NCBI GenBank assembly: GCA_946406115.1
Contig: OX291562.1
Coordinates: 4,246,001 to 4,310,000, forward strand
Length of the DNA stretch: 64,000 nt
Reading direction: 5' to 3'
From: Apoda limacodes
Taxonomy: Eukaryota; Arthropoda; Insecta; Lepidoptera; Limacodidae
The notes under the pieces were generated by a model, which worked only from the letters and a program-made list of their open reading frames with translations, was not told the DNA's origin and did not search any database. Made by a program: the position numbers and the translations under genes. Shown here one piece after another: positions 47,150 through 59,532 of this stretch (position 1 is its first letter; each line of letters starts with the position of its first letter).

Positions 47150-47745
47150 ATAAAACCGGCCAAGTGCGTGTCGGACTTAGAGTTCCGTATCAAATGTAGA
47201 ATATGAGCCGTCCGAATTGCAGTAGGTGCGTGAATCCCATCTGTTTTATACATTTGACCGCAAAATCAATTTGGCTGTAATAGGAAAAATGAGGAAATAT
47301 CAAAAAAAAATCTGATTTATCAATGAATTGGACTTTATTAGTAAAATATACGTAATAATAAAATTATTATTTAATTTCAAGTATATAGGTCAACGGAAAT
47401 TAAAAAAAATTTTTGTTCCAAATTGTTTGTTTGTAAAATAGGCTGACTTTAGTGGCTTTTCATTCCTTTATTTTCCAATATTTTTTTTTTAACAAGAAAT
47501 ACAGTATTTATTCTCTCAACGAGCTTTGATACTTTTTTTCACCTCCTCCTTTATGGCCCCCTTAAAACACATTTAAAAATATTTTTAACAATTTGTATGG
47601 CTTTGGGTCAACAAGATGCTTATACTGTAAAAATGTATAAACTGTAACTCCAACCATTTGACTGTAAAACCTGTGTGACAGACAGATGGACACTTGAGTG
47701 ACAGCAATAAGGCCGTTTGGCCCCTTTGTGTACGGAACCCTAATA
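47150..47745 (+). mobile_element. Family A repeat, copy 6, expanded
   Basis: The head aaaccggccaagtgcgtgtc is at 47151 and the end tgtacggaaccctaa at 47730-47744, as in the 36.4-kb copy. The 500 bp between them are diverged or contain inserted AT-rich DNA. Confidence 0.5.
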
Positions 47746-47964
47746 AATGTGCCCCTTAATAAATAAGGAAACATTTAGTGGGCTGTGTTTGAAGCTACCA
47801 TCATTATTTTAAGTAAAACTTTTATGAAACTAAGTGTTGTTTAGTTGAATAAGCACACCTGAAATAACATAGCGTACTTACTTACTATAACACGGTATTC
47901 AAACGTTATAGATTTTTACAGGAAAATACATTATGTAAAATTAATAATGCTTTCTTTGCTTGCT

Positions 47965-48205
47965 AGCTAGCTTGTTGGCTCAGCGGGGTGTAGGTTCGAT
48001 TCCCGCAAAAGACTTACTTTAATTTTTTGTGTTTGTCTTAAGACTGGATGTTTACTATGTATAATATGAATAAAGGTATTTTAAAAAAAAGTATTTATAT
48101 ATGTATAATGTATCCGTTTTCTGGTATCCATAGCACAAGCTTTGCTTAATTTGGGACCAGATGGCGCTGTGCGTAATGTCCAGAAATGTTATTAAATATT
48201 ACTAT
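47965..48205 (+). mobile_element. tRNA-derived SINE of a second family
   Basis: The head has gttggctcagcggggtg (A-box region) then ggttcgattcc (a perfect B-box match) at 47993-48003. The body has ttgtcttaagactggatgtt, and the tail has acaagctttgcttaatttgg. A tail-only copy lies at 48690-48790. Confidence 0.7.
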
Positions 48206-48689
48206 TGCTACATATACAAGGAGCGATCCAAGCAAGCAAAAATAAATATTTTGTAATGTAGTGTAAGGTCACAATAAGTATAAGAAAAGAAAAGATCGCA
48301 TATGTTGACCTCAAACCAAGTATGAGACAGATCCGCAGCATGGATAGAAAATCCTGCCAGAGACTCGGGAAGGGGATTTCAGTAAGACTATTGCTAGTTT
48401 TTTATTGCTTGATCAAACTGTCTATCTTTTTGTTCTCTAAACAATAAACATCCTAAAATGTTTTCATTCTTTTATAGAATATTATTATTTTTTTAAATTT
48501 TTTAGCTAACGTGTGGTTATTAAAAATAAGTTATTAATTAATATGTTTTATCCCAAAGTAAACAAATTATTATAGATAGTGAACAACAAAAAAACTTTTT
48601 TGTAAATAAATACATCCCTACGTATTATACATAGAAAACTTTAGTTGTTTTTTGTAGAATATGTATGTATTAACAAAATAAAGTAAATT

Positions 48690-48790
48690 TATGTATTTTT
48701 ATCCGTTTGTCTGGTATCTGTAGTACAAGCTTTGCTTAGTTTGGGACCAGACTGTGCAATGTCCAATAAAATATAACAAAACATGTCTGA
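48690..48790 (+). mobile_element. SINE/LINE tail fragment
   Basis: gtacaagctttgcttagttt and gggaccagact match the tail of the SINE at 47965-48205. No head was found, so it may come from the partner LINE or a truncated SINE. Confidence 0.5.
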
Positions 48791-49920
48791 AACATTTAAT
48801 AATATGACAAAAGTATATTCCATAAACAAAATTATATAACATCAAAAGCATTGTTGTTGGTGTGCAGATTTGCATATCGCTCGAGATAAGTGCACTCGAC
48901 GGGTGCACCGAGCGTGCTTTACGGCTTCATACGCAGTTTTGTAGCGCCACAGCTGGGTTCAACATGTTCCGTTTATCGCACATTAAATATAACGAGCTAT
49001 AGTTATTGTTAAGGCTGCGGTATAGGCTGGACCACGAAAATTCGCCGTTGTGCCTAAACTATAGCATCTAAAGGATTAAAAAAATATATGTCATAAACCT
49101 TGCTTTTGTCTTGAGCATTACCTTGCTGAATGATTTTCATTTATTGTATTTAATGCAATAAAAATCTGGAACTGACCATTGTTCAAAAACTTGTGCAAAT
49201 TTTTTAAGCGTGTTTTGCATTTGCTTGTAATGAAAGGTGATTAATAATTAGAATAGCTTGTTATCTAGTACATTCACTCAAAGTTGTAGCAAAACGTCAA
49301 AAAATATGATTACAAAACGGTAATAACATTAATTTCCATACAAAAAATTAAAAGTTTCAAGGCGTCATTATGGTATAAATTACTTAAGAAGTACATATAT
49401 AACAAATATATATCATAGTAATGTATATGAAATAATCTAATGATTTAAAGTGCATTTATCTACACAACGTTGGAATTACAGAAATCAGCTTTCTGGCCTA
49501 TTTCGCCCTCTTAAGTCTATGGCATACCCTAGCAAAGCGTGCTGTTTCAACCAGTGTTTAAATCATGCAAAGAGACACAGCTCCACGTACGATAGGCGCT
49601 AGCACGTGACCGCAAGTTGAAAATCTTGATTTAGTTATCCAAATATTTAGTGAGAGCTATGAAATTAGCAAAAGCACTTGGTCATATTAATAAACATTTT
49701 ATGAAAAAAGACTCAAGAGACTACCAACTCTTAGTTTTTCAAACAATTTTAATTAAGGCTCAAAATTAGAATGACAGAATTTAAAATAATCATTACTGTT
49801 TTAATAAGCAAATTATTGTAAAATTACCAAATTCGCTTAATTAAAGTATATTTTTCTCACGTGAAAAAGTGTACTCAGAACTGTAACATAATACGAGTAA
49901 ATCAGATTCTTGCAAATTTA
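48791..49920. other. AT-rich spacer
   Basis: No supported gene. A short GC-richer patch at 48885-48970 is unassigned. Confidence 0.4.
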
Positions 49921-49924
49921 ACTC

Positions 49925-50330
49925 GTTTGGGTTCGAATGCCACGCTGGAGTATGAGTACTCGACAGGGTGGTGTGATGCTGTACAGTGTCACGCTGGTGT
50001 GTGAGTCCTCAACAGAATATGGTGAAATGCTCGCCGAAGAGGAGCTGCAGGAACAAGGGAGCAACGAAGTAGGTCCTGATGAAGCTTTGTCAGGCGAAGC
50101 GTACGGTTGAACACGTTCGTGTAGCTAGTAGGGGAAGGAGTAAGCGAAGTGTACGGTTGAACACTGGTCCGTTCTCTGGTAGTGTCCTGCTGCTGCGGAA
50201 GGTGCGTCAAATGTCTAGCTCGGGGTCACTAATGTGAAGCGGCGTCAAAGAGATCTCTTGCCTGGTGAGATGTTATGCCTAGGGACCGCAGTGGTCCACT
50301 TATCTTTTTTTCTTTTTCTTTTTCTTATTC
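49925..50330. other. GC-richer block with internal duplications, unassigned
   Basis: Two ~42-bp versions of cacgctggagtatgagtact (near 49951 and 49992) and two of cgaag(c/t)gtacggttgaacac (near 50097 and 50145). Near 50220 is a ctcggggtcactaatgtg word. The mix suggests an old LTR-element edge or a rearranged repeat. No coding domain is visible. Confidence 0.35.
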
Positions 50331-50945
50331 GGTTCGGTTTCTATATATACTCATCGACCAAAGAAACTTTGATACCGCGATGTAGGACGCGTTACGTCAG
50401 CCTTGCTTGAAGTGGTACAATATGATACACTCTAGTGTATTGAAACCTTATCTCAAAGAATGCTTAAAGCTCCAGTACACGTTAACCGATCCCGATTTTG
50501 ATGACGTTGTTAACAAGTTGGCGTGTTTCATTTTGCGTTTCGTTGGCCGTGAAGATGGACATAGCAACAATCGCAGCTCCTGCAATTTACTTGTACAACA
50601 CTTTTAATTTTTATTTACATGTCTACCACAGACAAGTTATTAAAAAAAGATGGCGCAAAAAGTTGTGGATGTTGTCTATTCATCGAAACAGAACAAGGTC
50701 AATAAAATACAGACAGTATGGTTAAGTTGTTCGTAAGTTACGAAACTAAGCTGGTGTTACTTACGAAAAACGAAGGTAGGTACTGAATGCTCGGCCTACG
50801 CGTGATCGCTGTTTGTGGCTTGTTGAAAATTCCCTTTGACTCGTTCACCAAAAACCGACACCCGATGGCTCGTCGTCAAGCGCTGGTAGCAAAAGGCAAA
50901 TATACGCAAACGGACCGAGTATACGTCGTCGCCCATAGTGTACTG
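50331..50945. other. Spacer, no supported gene
   Basis: Short open frames only; none recognised. Confidence 0.4.
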
Positions 50946-50949
50946 GTAC

Positions 50950-51250
50950 CTTTATATCATTTATAGCACTGCTCGCTGCCGACAGGTAATTCATTCTTAC
51001 ACTTAAGACTGAATGGTCACGCATAGTGTGGTTTCAAAAGGAAATTCTTACCGCGAACTTTTAGGTTATAGAATGAGATGGTGCCTGAAAAAATATTCAC
51101 TTAGGACCACATTAGGTATATGTTTTCTTAAAAGAGAAGTAATTACATTCTTGTAGGGTCGGCAACATGTCAGTTTTTATCATAACTATGGCTCATTACG
51201 ATGACCGCGTGACATTAGGCGGTTGCTTGTTTGCCACCTTAAAAATTATT
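50950..51250 (+). pseudogene. LINE pol 3' end, third fragment
   Basis: gctgccgacaggtaattcat, gtagggtcggcaacatg and gcttgtttgccacctt occur in the same order as in the fragment at 25735-26065, with many stops and frameshifts. It is the most decayed of the three copies. Confidence 0.6.
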
Positions 51251-52285
51251 TTTTAGATATATAAATATGTCTGAACGTTACACATAACCTATACTTAACA
51301 CGCAATTGGTCGATCTTTTAAACATATCCCTATATCTCTTCACCGAAAATCAAATACCTAATACCGTTGCTTCCGTGCCGTTGAAAAGTGTATTTTATCT
51401 TCTGACTCGAGGTACGAATATGGATATTTGGAACTAAAAACTTATATTATTCAAAACAGAAAATAGCCTATTTCCATCCAGAATAACCATTTTAAATGTT
51501 AGTGAAATAATATTTGAAATTGGTAGATCGATAGCATAGGTACGAAGATAACCTCCTACATCCAAATTTACATACTGTTCCTCTTCATCCTATTAATGTA
51601 GAAAAAAAATAAAACTATTACTGTTTTTTCAGTTTCATATATATATATATATATATATACAGGGTGGAAAAGAACAGCCGTGTTTTTAGGAACAGTCCCA
51701 AAATATTAATAGCAAATTTTACTGTCGAACAAAACATTTTTTCGCTGTCTATAAGTAAAACTGCATTTAAAGAGTTAAGAATAAATCACTTGGAAATCGA
51801 ACGTATGAAATATAAAAAAAATCATCAATTTTAATTTTAAATCATGTATTTTATAATATCGGTTTAGATCAGGGACCTAAATCATTTATTTTTAAACATT
51901 TGAATATTATGTTTCGCACAGAAAAAAAATATAGTTTAGTATTCAATCCAAAACAACAGCATGTCGAATCCATTTTGTGTTTGTCAGGGAAAACATCCAA
52001 TATAAGTCACGCTCGCTGTGCCAGGAAACAAAACTGCCAAATGTATTTTATTTAAAAGAAGTAGGTACACACAAAAAATTAATTATATTTTTCTATTTCA
52101 AACAAGATTTTCCAACGTTTTCGTTATTTATCTTAATATATTTAAAGCAGATTTTAATAAGATACTCTTTTTTTTGGCAAAAATTTAAAAATATTACTGT
52201 GAACAGTTTTTGAAATCTTACAAGACAAACAGACAAATGGACAACAATAAAAAACAATGTAACGATCTTTAATAATATTCATTGT
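51251..52285. other. AT-rich spacer with a (TA)n tract
   Basis: A (ta)n microsatellite at about 51637-51659 is followed by cagggtggaaaagaacagcc, which may start a small repeat. No supported gene. Confidence 0.4.
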
Positions 52286-52289
52286 TGTA

Positions 52290-52565
52290 GGTTGTTCAGA
52301 GAACGGAGGCTTAGGTCTAAGCCCAACGCGCTTTAAAGAGTAGACAACGTCTGCCTATTCGCACTGGGACACTTAATTTCAACAAGTTGTCAAACCGTCC
52401 ATAAGGGCTCTAACTTGAATTAACGACTGCTGCCATATAACAATAGCCATAACCGAGGGTGTAACAGAGGTTCTCAGAAAAATGTGCCACTAGACGGTCA
52501 CCTATCAAATGACTGACTACACTCGACGTTGCTTAGCTTTGCATATCATTTCCGACAGACTTATT
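52290..52565 (-). mobile_element. 5S rRNA-derived SINE, copy 2
   Basis: The plus strand carries cggtcacctatcaaatgac then actcgacgttgcttagctt at 52495-52545, the reverse complement of the 5S RNA region around its internal promoter. The remaining body down to 52290 (tgtcaaaccgtccataaggg, gttctcagaaaaatgtgcca) aligns with the copy at 735-1015. Inferred pol III retroposon, not a 5S gene. Confidence 0.72.
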
Positions 52566-52616
52566 ATCGAAACTTATTTTCGTTAATTCCCAAGAATTCG
52601 AATTTGCTTCATCACA

Positions 52617-52746
52617 AGAAAAAAAACAAATTTTATCCAAATAAATTTGTGAGTTTAGCAGGTTACTAAAAATAAATGCATATAATTTATTTTTAGTAAC
52701 CTGCTAAACTCACAAATTTATTTGGATAAAATTTGTTTTTTTTTCT
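52617..52746. repeat. Near-perfect 60-bp inverted repeat (hairpin)
   Basis: The left arm 52617-52677 and right arm 52685-52746 are complementary over about 60 bp, differing only by one base in an A/T run. The loop is 7 nt (gcatata). Inside the arms are gtgagtttagcaggttacta and its complement. Alternatives are a foldback element, a hairpin RNA locus or a library/assembly foldback artefact. Confidence 0.9.
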
Positions 52747-53660
52747 AAATCATAAATTAATTACCTACATATAAAAATATACAAGCATTTTTTTGACATA
52801 TATCACACAAAAACTACTAATAACTTAAAATTATGCATCCTAATGAACTTGAGTTTTCCTCTTCTACAACTGGGAACTGGGATGTTGCCAAATTCATGTA
52901 GTTCAATGTTATTTTTACTCAGTTCGTTTTTCAAGAAGTGAGTCATCTGTTAGCCATGTTTGCAGAACAATATATTCCCGTAAGAACTCTTGATTGGAAT
53001 GAAAGTATTGTTGCCCATTTTCTGTTCCTACAACTATTGAATGTATCGATACGACGCAGAAAAAATCTCGATTAGGATAAATAGTATTCTATATTCTTGT
53101 CATTCGTTAAAGCTGTGGCTGCACCAATAATCGAGTCACCCCGGGTTTCCTCGTTGCAACGATAAGAAAAAGTATTTATTCTCATCCGACTTGTTTTAAA
53201 AATATTAAAATCTAAAAACTTTTATAATTCATAATATAGCCCGTATACCTACTTGTACGTGTACTACTCAGAGGCTAGTGAAAGAATTTTTGAGATCATT
53301 TCTTTGATTGCGGAGATCAACCCCTACATACAAAGAAACAATCATATTTTACCTCTTCATTATTATTATTAAGACGAGTGAAGTCGCGGGCAATAGCTAG
53401 TAGATAGTATTTTTAAGTAGCCGATATATATAATTGTAAAAACGGACGAAAACTGGTGCCACAAAAACACGTACCTTAATGACTCTACAATTCACTCTCC
53501 GTTTTACACCCGTTTAAGAAACATTATTCAATTACACCCACACATTTGGTGAAGTAAGAGTCATGTATTCGTATTTGGAAAAACATACGAACCTTTCGCC
53601 TACACGGTATTTCTTAGATAAAATGGTAGGTACAAATTAAATCTTTAGCCGCAGTATTAG
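52747..53660. other. Spacer
   Basis: No supported gene. gtgaagtcgcgggcaatagc near 53380 is the end word of a common moth repeat. Confidence 0.4.
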
Positions 53661-53664
53661 TAAG

Positions 53665-53935
53665 TTCCTTGGTGTTGGCCTAGTGGTTTTGGTATCTGAT
53701 TCGCTTTCTGACGGGCGGAGGTTCCAGTCCGGTGTGAACGTAATTGCATTATTTATTTACTTCACTGGCTTTTCGGTGATGGAAAACATTGTAAGGAATC
53801 TTGCATACGTCAAAATAAGACGTACAATTCGCACTGGATCCGCGTGATGGACTGCCCAAATCGTCCTAGTTGAAGGTGAGGGTAGACCGTACCCCAACAG
53901 CAGGAACTTATGAAAGCTCGTAAGGACTAGGTACA
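53665..53935 (+). mobile_element. tRNA-derived SINE, copy 4
   Basis: The A box tggcctagtgg matches the pol III consensus at 53677-53687. The B-box region ggcggaggttccagtccgg is near 53715. The centre is cactggcttttcggtgatgg and the tail accccaacagcaggaactta. Good overall preservation. Confidence 0.85.
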
Positions 53936-55535
53936 GAGCTACCAAATTTTTACAAAGAACCTAGTAATTAATCATTCTAAATATTTGATACTAATGGTTC
54001 TATGCTTATGAATATTACACATTTTGTTTCCCAAATAAAAACAAAACTTAAATTTTAAATCCGGCCAGCATATGGTACTAGAATTTTACTACATGTTTAT
54101 TGAAGAGAGGAGGTTACGGCACAGTGACACTCGTTTATCTTTATCAGAGGTCTGTGCCAGTGAAGCGTATAACGGCTGAGGTGAAGCGAGTTTATTGTTG
54201 CATGATTTTTAAACCATTAGTGATATATTTTTGAACCCTTAATGACACATTCTTGGACCCTTAACGACACATTGATCTTTGTCGCTGTGTGACATTAGTC
54301 GTTAAAAGCCATATCAGAAGCTCAAAGAGGCTTGAAAACTTCGTTAATTAAGTTACCCACTAACCTAATAAATTAGATTCCCTCCGAGTCGTAATGGCAA
54401 GGTATAGCCAGTACCTTGTGTCAAAACCAGTGATTTGATTAATTAGTTTTCGGTTGCCAAGTTTAATCTTCAGTAGCCCACCTTTATGGAAACCGACATA
54501 AGCACTGGCTGGATACTAATTAAGGGGATATTCTTTTTATACCAACCGATTTCTTGCCTGATAAGTGATGAACCTATTGCTACCTCAGATCATCTGATCA
54601 TGTTTTCTCACGATTTCTTTTATTTTTAGATTAACTTTTAACGAAGGTGTTGATAATTAAATTTGAAACATTTCGAGCTCATCTTATCTATATTATTCTG
54701 TTTTCTAAGAGGATGTAGAGGACTTGTGATGCGGTAACCCCTTTTTAGCAAATCAAAACTGTGATGTTACACATAGATGCATTATAAGTTACGTAAAAAG
54801 CCCTTTGATGAATATACTCATGGTAAGAAACTCTATTTTCTGCTAATGTCAAATTAGTCTAGTAATAACTAAAATTAGAAACATGGGCTGTCTTGTTGCT
54901 AAACTACAAAAAAAAAACACCTAATTCAAAAGTAATTTCCTATAGATGTGTGTTTAAAATTTATCAAAATATCATACCCTCATCCAATCCATAGGACCCA
55001 CTTCCATTTCCTTTCACAATGATATTGAACGCTGACTTTTCAAACAAAATCTTATCCACTTTTACATTACAATATTCACAAAATAAAAAATGATTGAGCA
55101 CAATTATGTGTTACCATTTTCTTCTTTTAATTTTACGAAATTGGATATTCAAATGCGTAGAGACGCTACGCGTTGTGTAGACGTGCTACGAACTCCCGCT
55201 ACGAACAAGTACTGCCGTGTCGTAGCGGTACGGAAAATGTTGCCTACGATGCTACGACATCTCTAATATTACTCCCTCCGTCTCTTTTACACTCACCGAA
55301 ATTCATCTCGTCCCCTTTGCTCTGAATAGGGTATTTCAAATAGGCTTGCATGTTGGCAGTCCGGTCAGAATATCGCTTGAAATTAAGTATTTTTACCCTT
55401 TGAATAAATGAAAATAGTACTGATATAGAGTTTTTATAAATTTATGATTTTTATTTAACAACAAATATAATACAGATATTGAATTTTTATTTTCTTATAT
55501 AAAAATCTATATCTATAAAGGTAATATGGACAAAT
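53936..55535. other. Spacer with small repeats
   Basis: Three ~25-bp copies around cccttaa(t/c)gacacattc lie at 54211-54290. A block rich in the word tacg (gctacgaactcccgctacga) lies at 55160-55265. No gene was recognised. Confidence 0.45.
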
Positions 55536-55540
55536 TTTTG

Positions 55541-55868
55541 AAGTGAAAACTTCTTTAGCGGCGTTGTGCTCGCGTCAGGTCACGTGTCCTAATCGTGGAA
55601 ATTCGTAAGACGGAAACCGTAATGCCACGCCTATTATAATTTTTATTTTTAGTATTCGCGATTATAAGAAGTACAGGGAGGTCGGATATGGAATTTTAAT
55701 TCTATGACAGATTGCGATGTCAAATATACTACGTTAAAAAAGTAAATAAACAAACATTATTATTTCTTGACAATGTCAAAGACATGTCTTGTGACATATT
55801 TGAGTGTTAAGCGCGAATCGTGTGTAAAGGTTTTCACTTCTGCCGGCACTCCCGGAGTGCAACTCGTT
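55541..55868 (+). mobile_element. Helentron/DINE-like element, copy 3 (compact)
   Basis: The ends match copy 1: gaagtgaaaacttctttagc at the 5' end, gttttcacttctgccggcac and the hairpin gcactcccggagtgc at the 3' end. The internal order is also the same (gcgtcaggtcacgtgtcc, ggaaaccgtaatgccacgcc, acagggaggtcggatatgg). This copy has no microsatellite, so it shows the pre-expansion form. About 330 bp, non-coding. Confidence 0.72.
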
Positions 55869-56135
55869 TTTAATTTTTTAAATTGACTTTACTTTTCATG
55901 TTTGTTTGAAATATATAAATATGAACATACTGCTGGGATAAATATAAACAATTACTTATTTGTCTATTCACATTATATACATGGTCTACATCAAAATTAC
56001 CTTGTACATAATTTTATTATCATAGCAAAGACTTAGTCAGACGTAAAATCTTTTGACTAAAAATTTTCATAGCAAAAGATTTGACTTCATGCTAAGAGTT
56101 GAACCTGTAAATCTAACCAGAGATCAATCGCAAAT
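55869..56135. other. AT-rich spacer
   Basis: No gene seen. Confidence 0.4.
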
Positions 56136-56139
56136 CTCT

Positions 56140-56212
56140 ACCTCGACATCTCAGTTGGAAGAGCACTGAGACAGAATCCTAGGTTTGCAGGTTCAATTCC
56201 TGTTTTAAGTTA
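56140..56212 (+). pseudogene. tRNA-like sequence (pseudogene or SINE head)
   Basis: catctcagttggaagagcac resembles a D-arm/A box. ggttcaattcc is a perfect pol III B box followed by a T-arm-like ctgtttt. The acceptor and anticodon stems do not pair properly and an A-run follows, so this is more likely a SINE head or tRNA pseudogene than a tRNA gene. Confidence 0.5.
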
Positions 56213-56354
56213 AAAAAAAATTGACTATGTCTTTGATAATAAGAATATTTCAGAAAATCGTTGTCTTTTTAATTTGTTTACATATTGATGATTTAGACAA
56301 AAAAAAACGAAGCAAGACTTGTATTATAGATACTATATAACTAATATAGATACA

Positions 56355-56520
56355 TAAAAACCTTTTTCTGCAAATACATACATTTATCACGACTCCCAGA
56401 CTCAAGACAAACGCAAATGTTCCTCACATCAATTTTTGTCCTGTGCGGATATCGAACCAACCTACACCGTTCGATTTAGAAGACAGGTGACCCACAGAGC
56501 CAAGGCACTTATGGCTTGTA
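56355..56520 (-). mobile_element. tRNA-derived SINE, second family, minus copy
   Basis: On minus the head reads ggctctgtgggtcacctgtc, then a diverged B box (ggttcgatatcc). The body has tgtcttgagtctgggagtc. It is related in layout to 47965-48205. Confidence 0.6.
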
Positions 56521-58370
56521 TGAAATAGTTTTTTCGAAGACTCCTCCAGGAAGTATTTAGCCTTCACGAAGAGAGATTATTACAATGTATGTATAATTAT
56601 TATATCTTTCTTAATTTTATGTAGAAATGATAGTTTATAAGATTTATGTGCTATGAGACTAAAAGTTGCTTAGAATGTCTATTTAAATAAGTTAATAATA
56701 TAATGAGGGAAATGTTTAATAATACATAAATTATATTCGTAGAAGATAACTCCTCCAATGAAATTAAACTTGAAGCAACAAAAACTATGAATCATTATAA
56801 GTTTTTCTTCCGCTAGTTGGGTAAAATTCCCATGAGGCTCTGTGCCGAGAAATATCTTTGCTCATTTCATTTGGATTATTTTTATGAGTGAAGTACATTG
56901 AAGCGAGACTTACACAGTTTTTCATTTCCCATGGGTACTTTTATAAAAACACGTATTTGTTGGTCTTCTGGGCTTTAACTGCCTAATTTCAGCTTAATAC
57001 CAAGAAGATAGACAAGATTTCGCAAAAAAATCGATAATCAATTTTATTTGCCACAAATACGTTTAAAAGCTAATTAAATAAATATAAAAGGTAAATAAAA
57101 ATAGGGGACAGACAAAGACATAAAATATTTTAATTTATTTTAACATAAACATAGACAAACAAAAATAATTAAGTAACTAATTCACTAAACATTTATTTTT
57201 AATCTCGCAAAAGCTAAATTTTAAGCAGAAAAATCTCTGTTTTTGTAGAGATTTTTCCGAACTCTTTCTTAATCAGTAATACGGATGTATTTTGAAGCAT
57301 TTACTCTATTTACATAATACTATATTTAAATTATTCCATATTTAACATGTAACATACAATGTTAAAATTCAAAATTGAAAATTACTTAATATGTATGTAA
57401 AAGCATAGATGAATCGAAAAATATTATTTGTACTTACTTTTAAATAGATATTTGCTAACAATACGAAATTTTGCTATTTATTGCGATTAAATAAAATAAA
57501 ATATGTAGTAGCGTGAGAAAGAAAGTACCTAGGTAAATGTTAACCTGTCACTCTGGGCCCCCACGATACAGGCCTGATTTAGTGTGGAGACCACTGCTAA
57601 AACTAACAACTTTTCTAAAAAATCAAGATACTTTTATTTAATCATGTATAATAACTTATAAGAAAACATTAAATATAGGATTTTAAATGTGTTAATATTT
57701 TTGTATAATGTGTTGTTGTTAATTTGTAATTTCCCCGTAATTTAAATTGAATGTGTGTCATTTGGATATTCGACAGCATGGGTTTATCAATAGAACTAAA
57801 GTGTTAAATGACTGTTTCGCCAACATAGTTTCATTTCAAATAGAATTTCTAGTCTCTAAATACTGATTAAGATAAAAAATAACCTAAAGACATTCAAATT
57901 GTTTTACAGCCTTTACACTCAATATATTAACAGTATGTAAGTATGTACATCTTCATGGTTCAAATTGACAGAACGGGGTAACCAGTGCTGGGATACACAC
58001 CCTCAAAAGCTATTTTTTACAATTAAAGATGGAGAATTCAACTCGTTTATCAATCAAAACCGAGAAGAACATATCCAATTTAAATCCGCCTAAATTGGAC
58101 CAGAGAGCACTTTCATTCTATTGCATCGACAAGGCTTCATTTACATGTAAAATTTAAGCGTTCAGGCCAAGACCTTCACAAGTCTTAGTTAAGGGCTGTA
58201 TAGCAGCTAACTACCGCCGCCAATCGATATTTCTGATTTTCTGTTTAAGAAAGAAAATTCCAAATAGCTAAATGTCTTAAAAAAATATAAAACTTGTCAT
58301 TAGCTATTTTTGAAACATTTTGTATTGTTTATAACATATATCTGTGTCACTTTAAAAAAAATACCTTTTA
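56521..58370. other. AT-rich spacer
   Basis: No supported gene or repeat. Confidence 0.45.
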
Positions 58371-58377
58371 AAACAAC

Positions 58378-58640
58378 TGCCGCACCAACCTATTGTGAAA
58401 GGGTTGTACTAATTCAGAAATCTTCCCCGGCGTGTGCATAACAACTTACTAAAACTTCATTACAATTGGTTTACCCTTATTGCGCGAGTCCGACTCGAAT
58501 TTGACCCTTTCGGAAAATTCTTATTGGGTGCCAACGTCATACAAAGAACACACCCTACAAGTTTCAGATCTCTACGATCGGATTTTTGGGCTGTGCATTG
58601 ATCCGTCATTTAGTCATTCAGGACAAAACATTTTATATGT
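58378..58640 (-). mobile_element. Helitron-like repeat (family B), copy 3
   Basis: Plus-strand words ggttgtactaattcagaaat, ttccccggcgtgtgcataac and ttgcgcgagtccgactcgaa match 25156-25580 and, reversed, 27260-27570. The ends are unclear. Confidence 0.5.
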
Positions 58641-59252
58641 ATAGATATATTTTAAAAGTTAAATAATACGTTCTGAAAATAGCTTGTGACTAGTTTTATA
58701 TCTTCAACATTTGGATTATCAAAATTAGCTTGTTTCAAAGAGAAAATTAAAAATATCGATTGGCGGCGCTATTTACCACTATATACCCATTAAATGCAGT
58801 TCGAAGGTGACTGTCATTAAAAAATCACGAGTTATTGACCGTAATAGCTGACTACTTAGTAATAAGTCTAATAATGACTGACTTTCAAGAACTATGACTA
58901 CTTATGCCGAAGTATAAATTATTAATTTTAATGACCACGTTTCAATAATTGGTCCATCGATTGTTATAGCATTGAGAAATTTGAAACAAATAATGAATTG
59001 TATTAAACAGAATAAATCAAGAATTGATAAATTCTGTCTAGGTTTGTTATTGAATAATTTTCTTGTATATATTATTATGTTACGACGTAAAGCCGAAATA
59101 CAGTTAGACCTAGTTCTAGCCGGCTAAAGTTAGATAAGGGTTGTGTTACGTAAGTGACACCCAGTTCTGGGTGGCAAGGCTCAGTTGTAGTCGGTTCTTG
59201 GTGGTTGGTGTTTCACAAAGATTATTATATGATTGCTTTTGCGAATTATTGA

Positions 59253-59304
<52 letters not shown>

Positions 59305-59478
59305 CAAAAACTTAAAATTAAATAGGTTTCTACATAGCCACTTAAGATTATATTGGATTTTTTGTAATTGATGAATTTTGATTTTTAGTGTATATTTTTA
59401 ATGCATACATAGAAATATTTTTTCTTCGATTCAGACTTCCTGAAGATTAGAATCTTTGAAGAAAATCCTACTTATATT
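58641..59478. other. AT-rich spacer with a long (TA)n tract
   Basis: (ta)n at about 59252-59300. No gene seen. Confidence 0.45.
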
Positions 59479-59480
59479 AT

Positions 59481-59531
59481 AACTAGACTTTGCCAGCGGC
59501 TCCGCCCGCCCTAAATTCGTTTATCAACGTG
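59481..59531 (-). mobile_element. Helitron-like repeat (family C), split copy, left part
   Basis: The plus strand has aactagactttgccagcggc and tccgcccgccctaaattcg, the same start as the 37752 copy. Its CTAG-T end is visible in reverse (actag). It breaks off at tttatcaacgtg, where the LINE begins; the remainder resumes at 63720. Confidence 0.75.
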
Positions 59532-59532
59532 C

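Noticed and set aside
56140..56212. Functional tRNA gene
   Set aside because: A B box is present, but the acceptor and anticodon stems do not form and an A-run follows. A SINE head or pseudogene is more likely.
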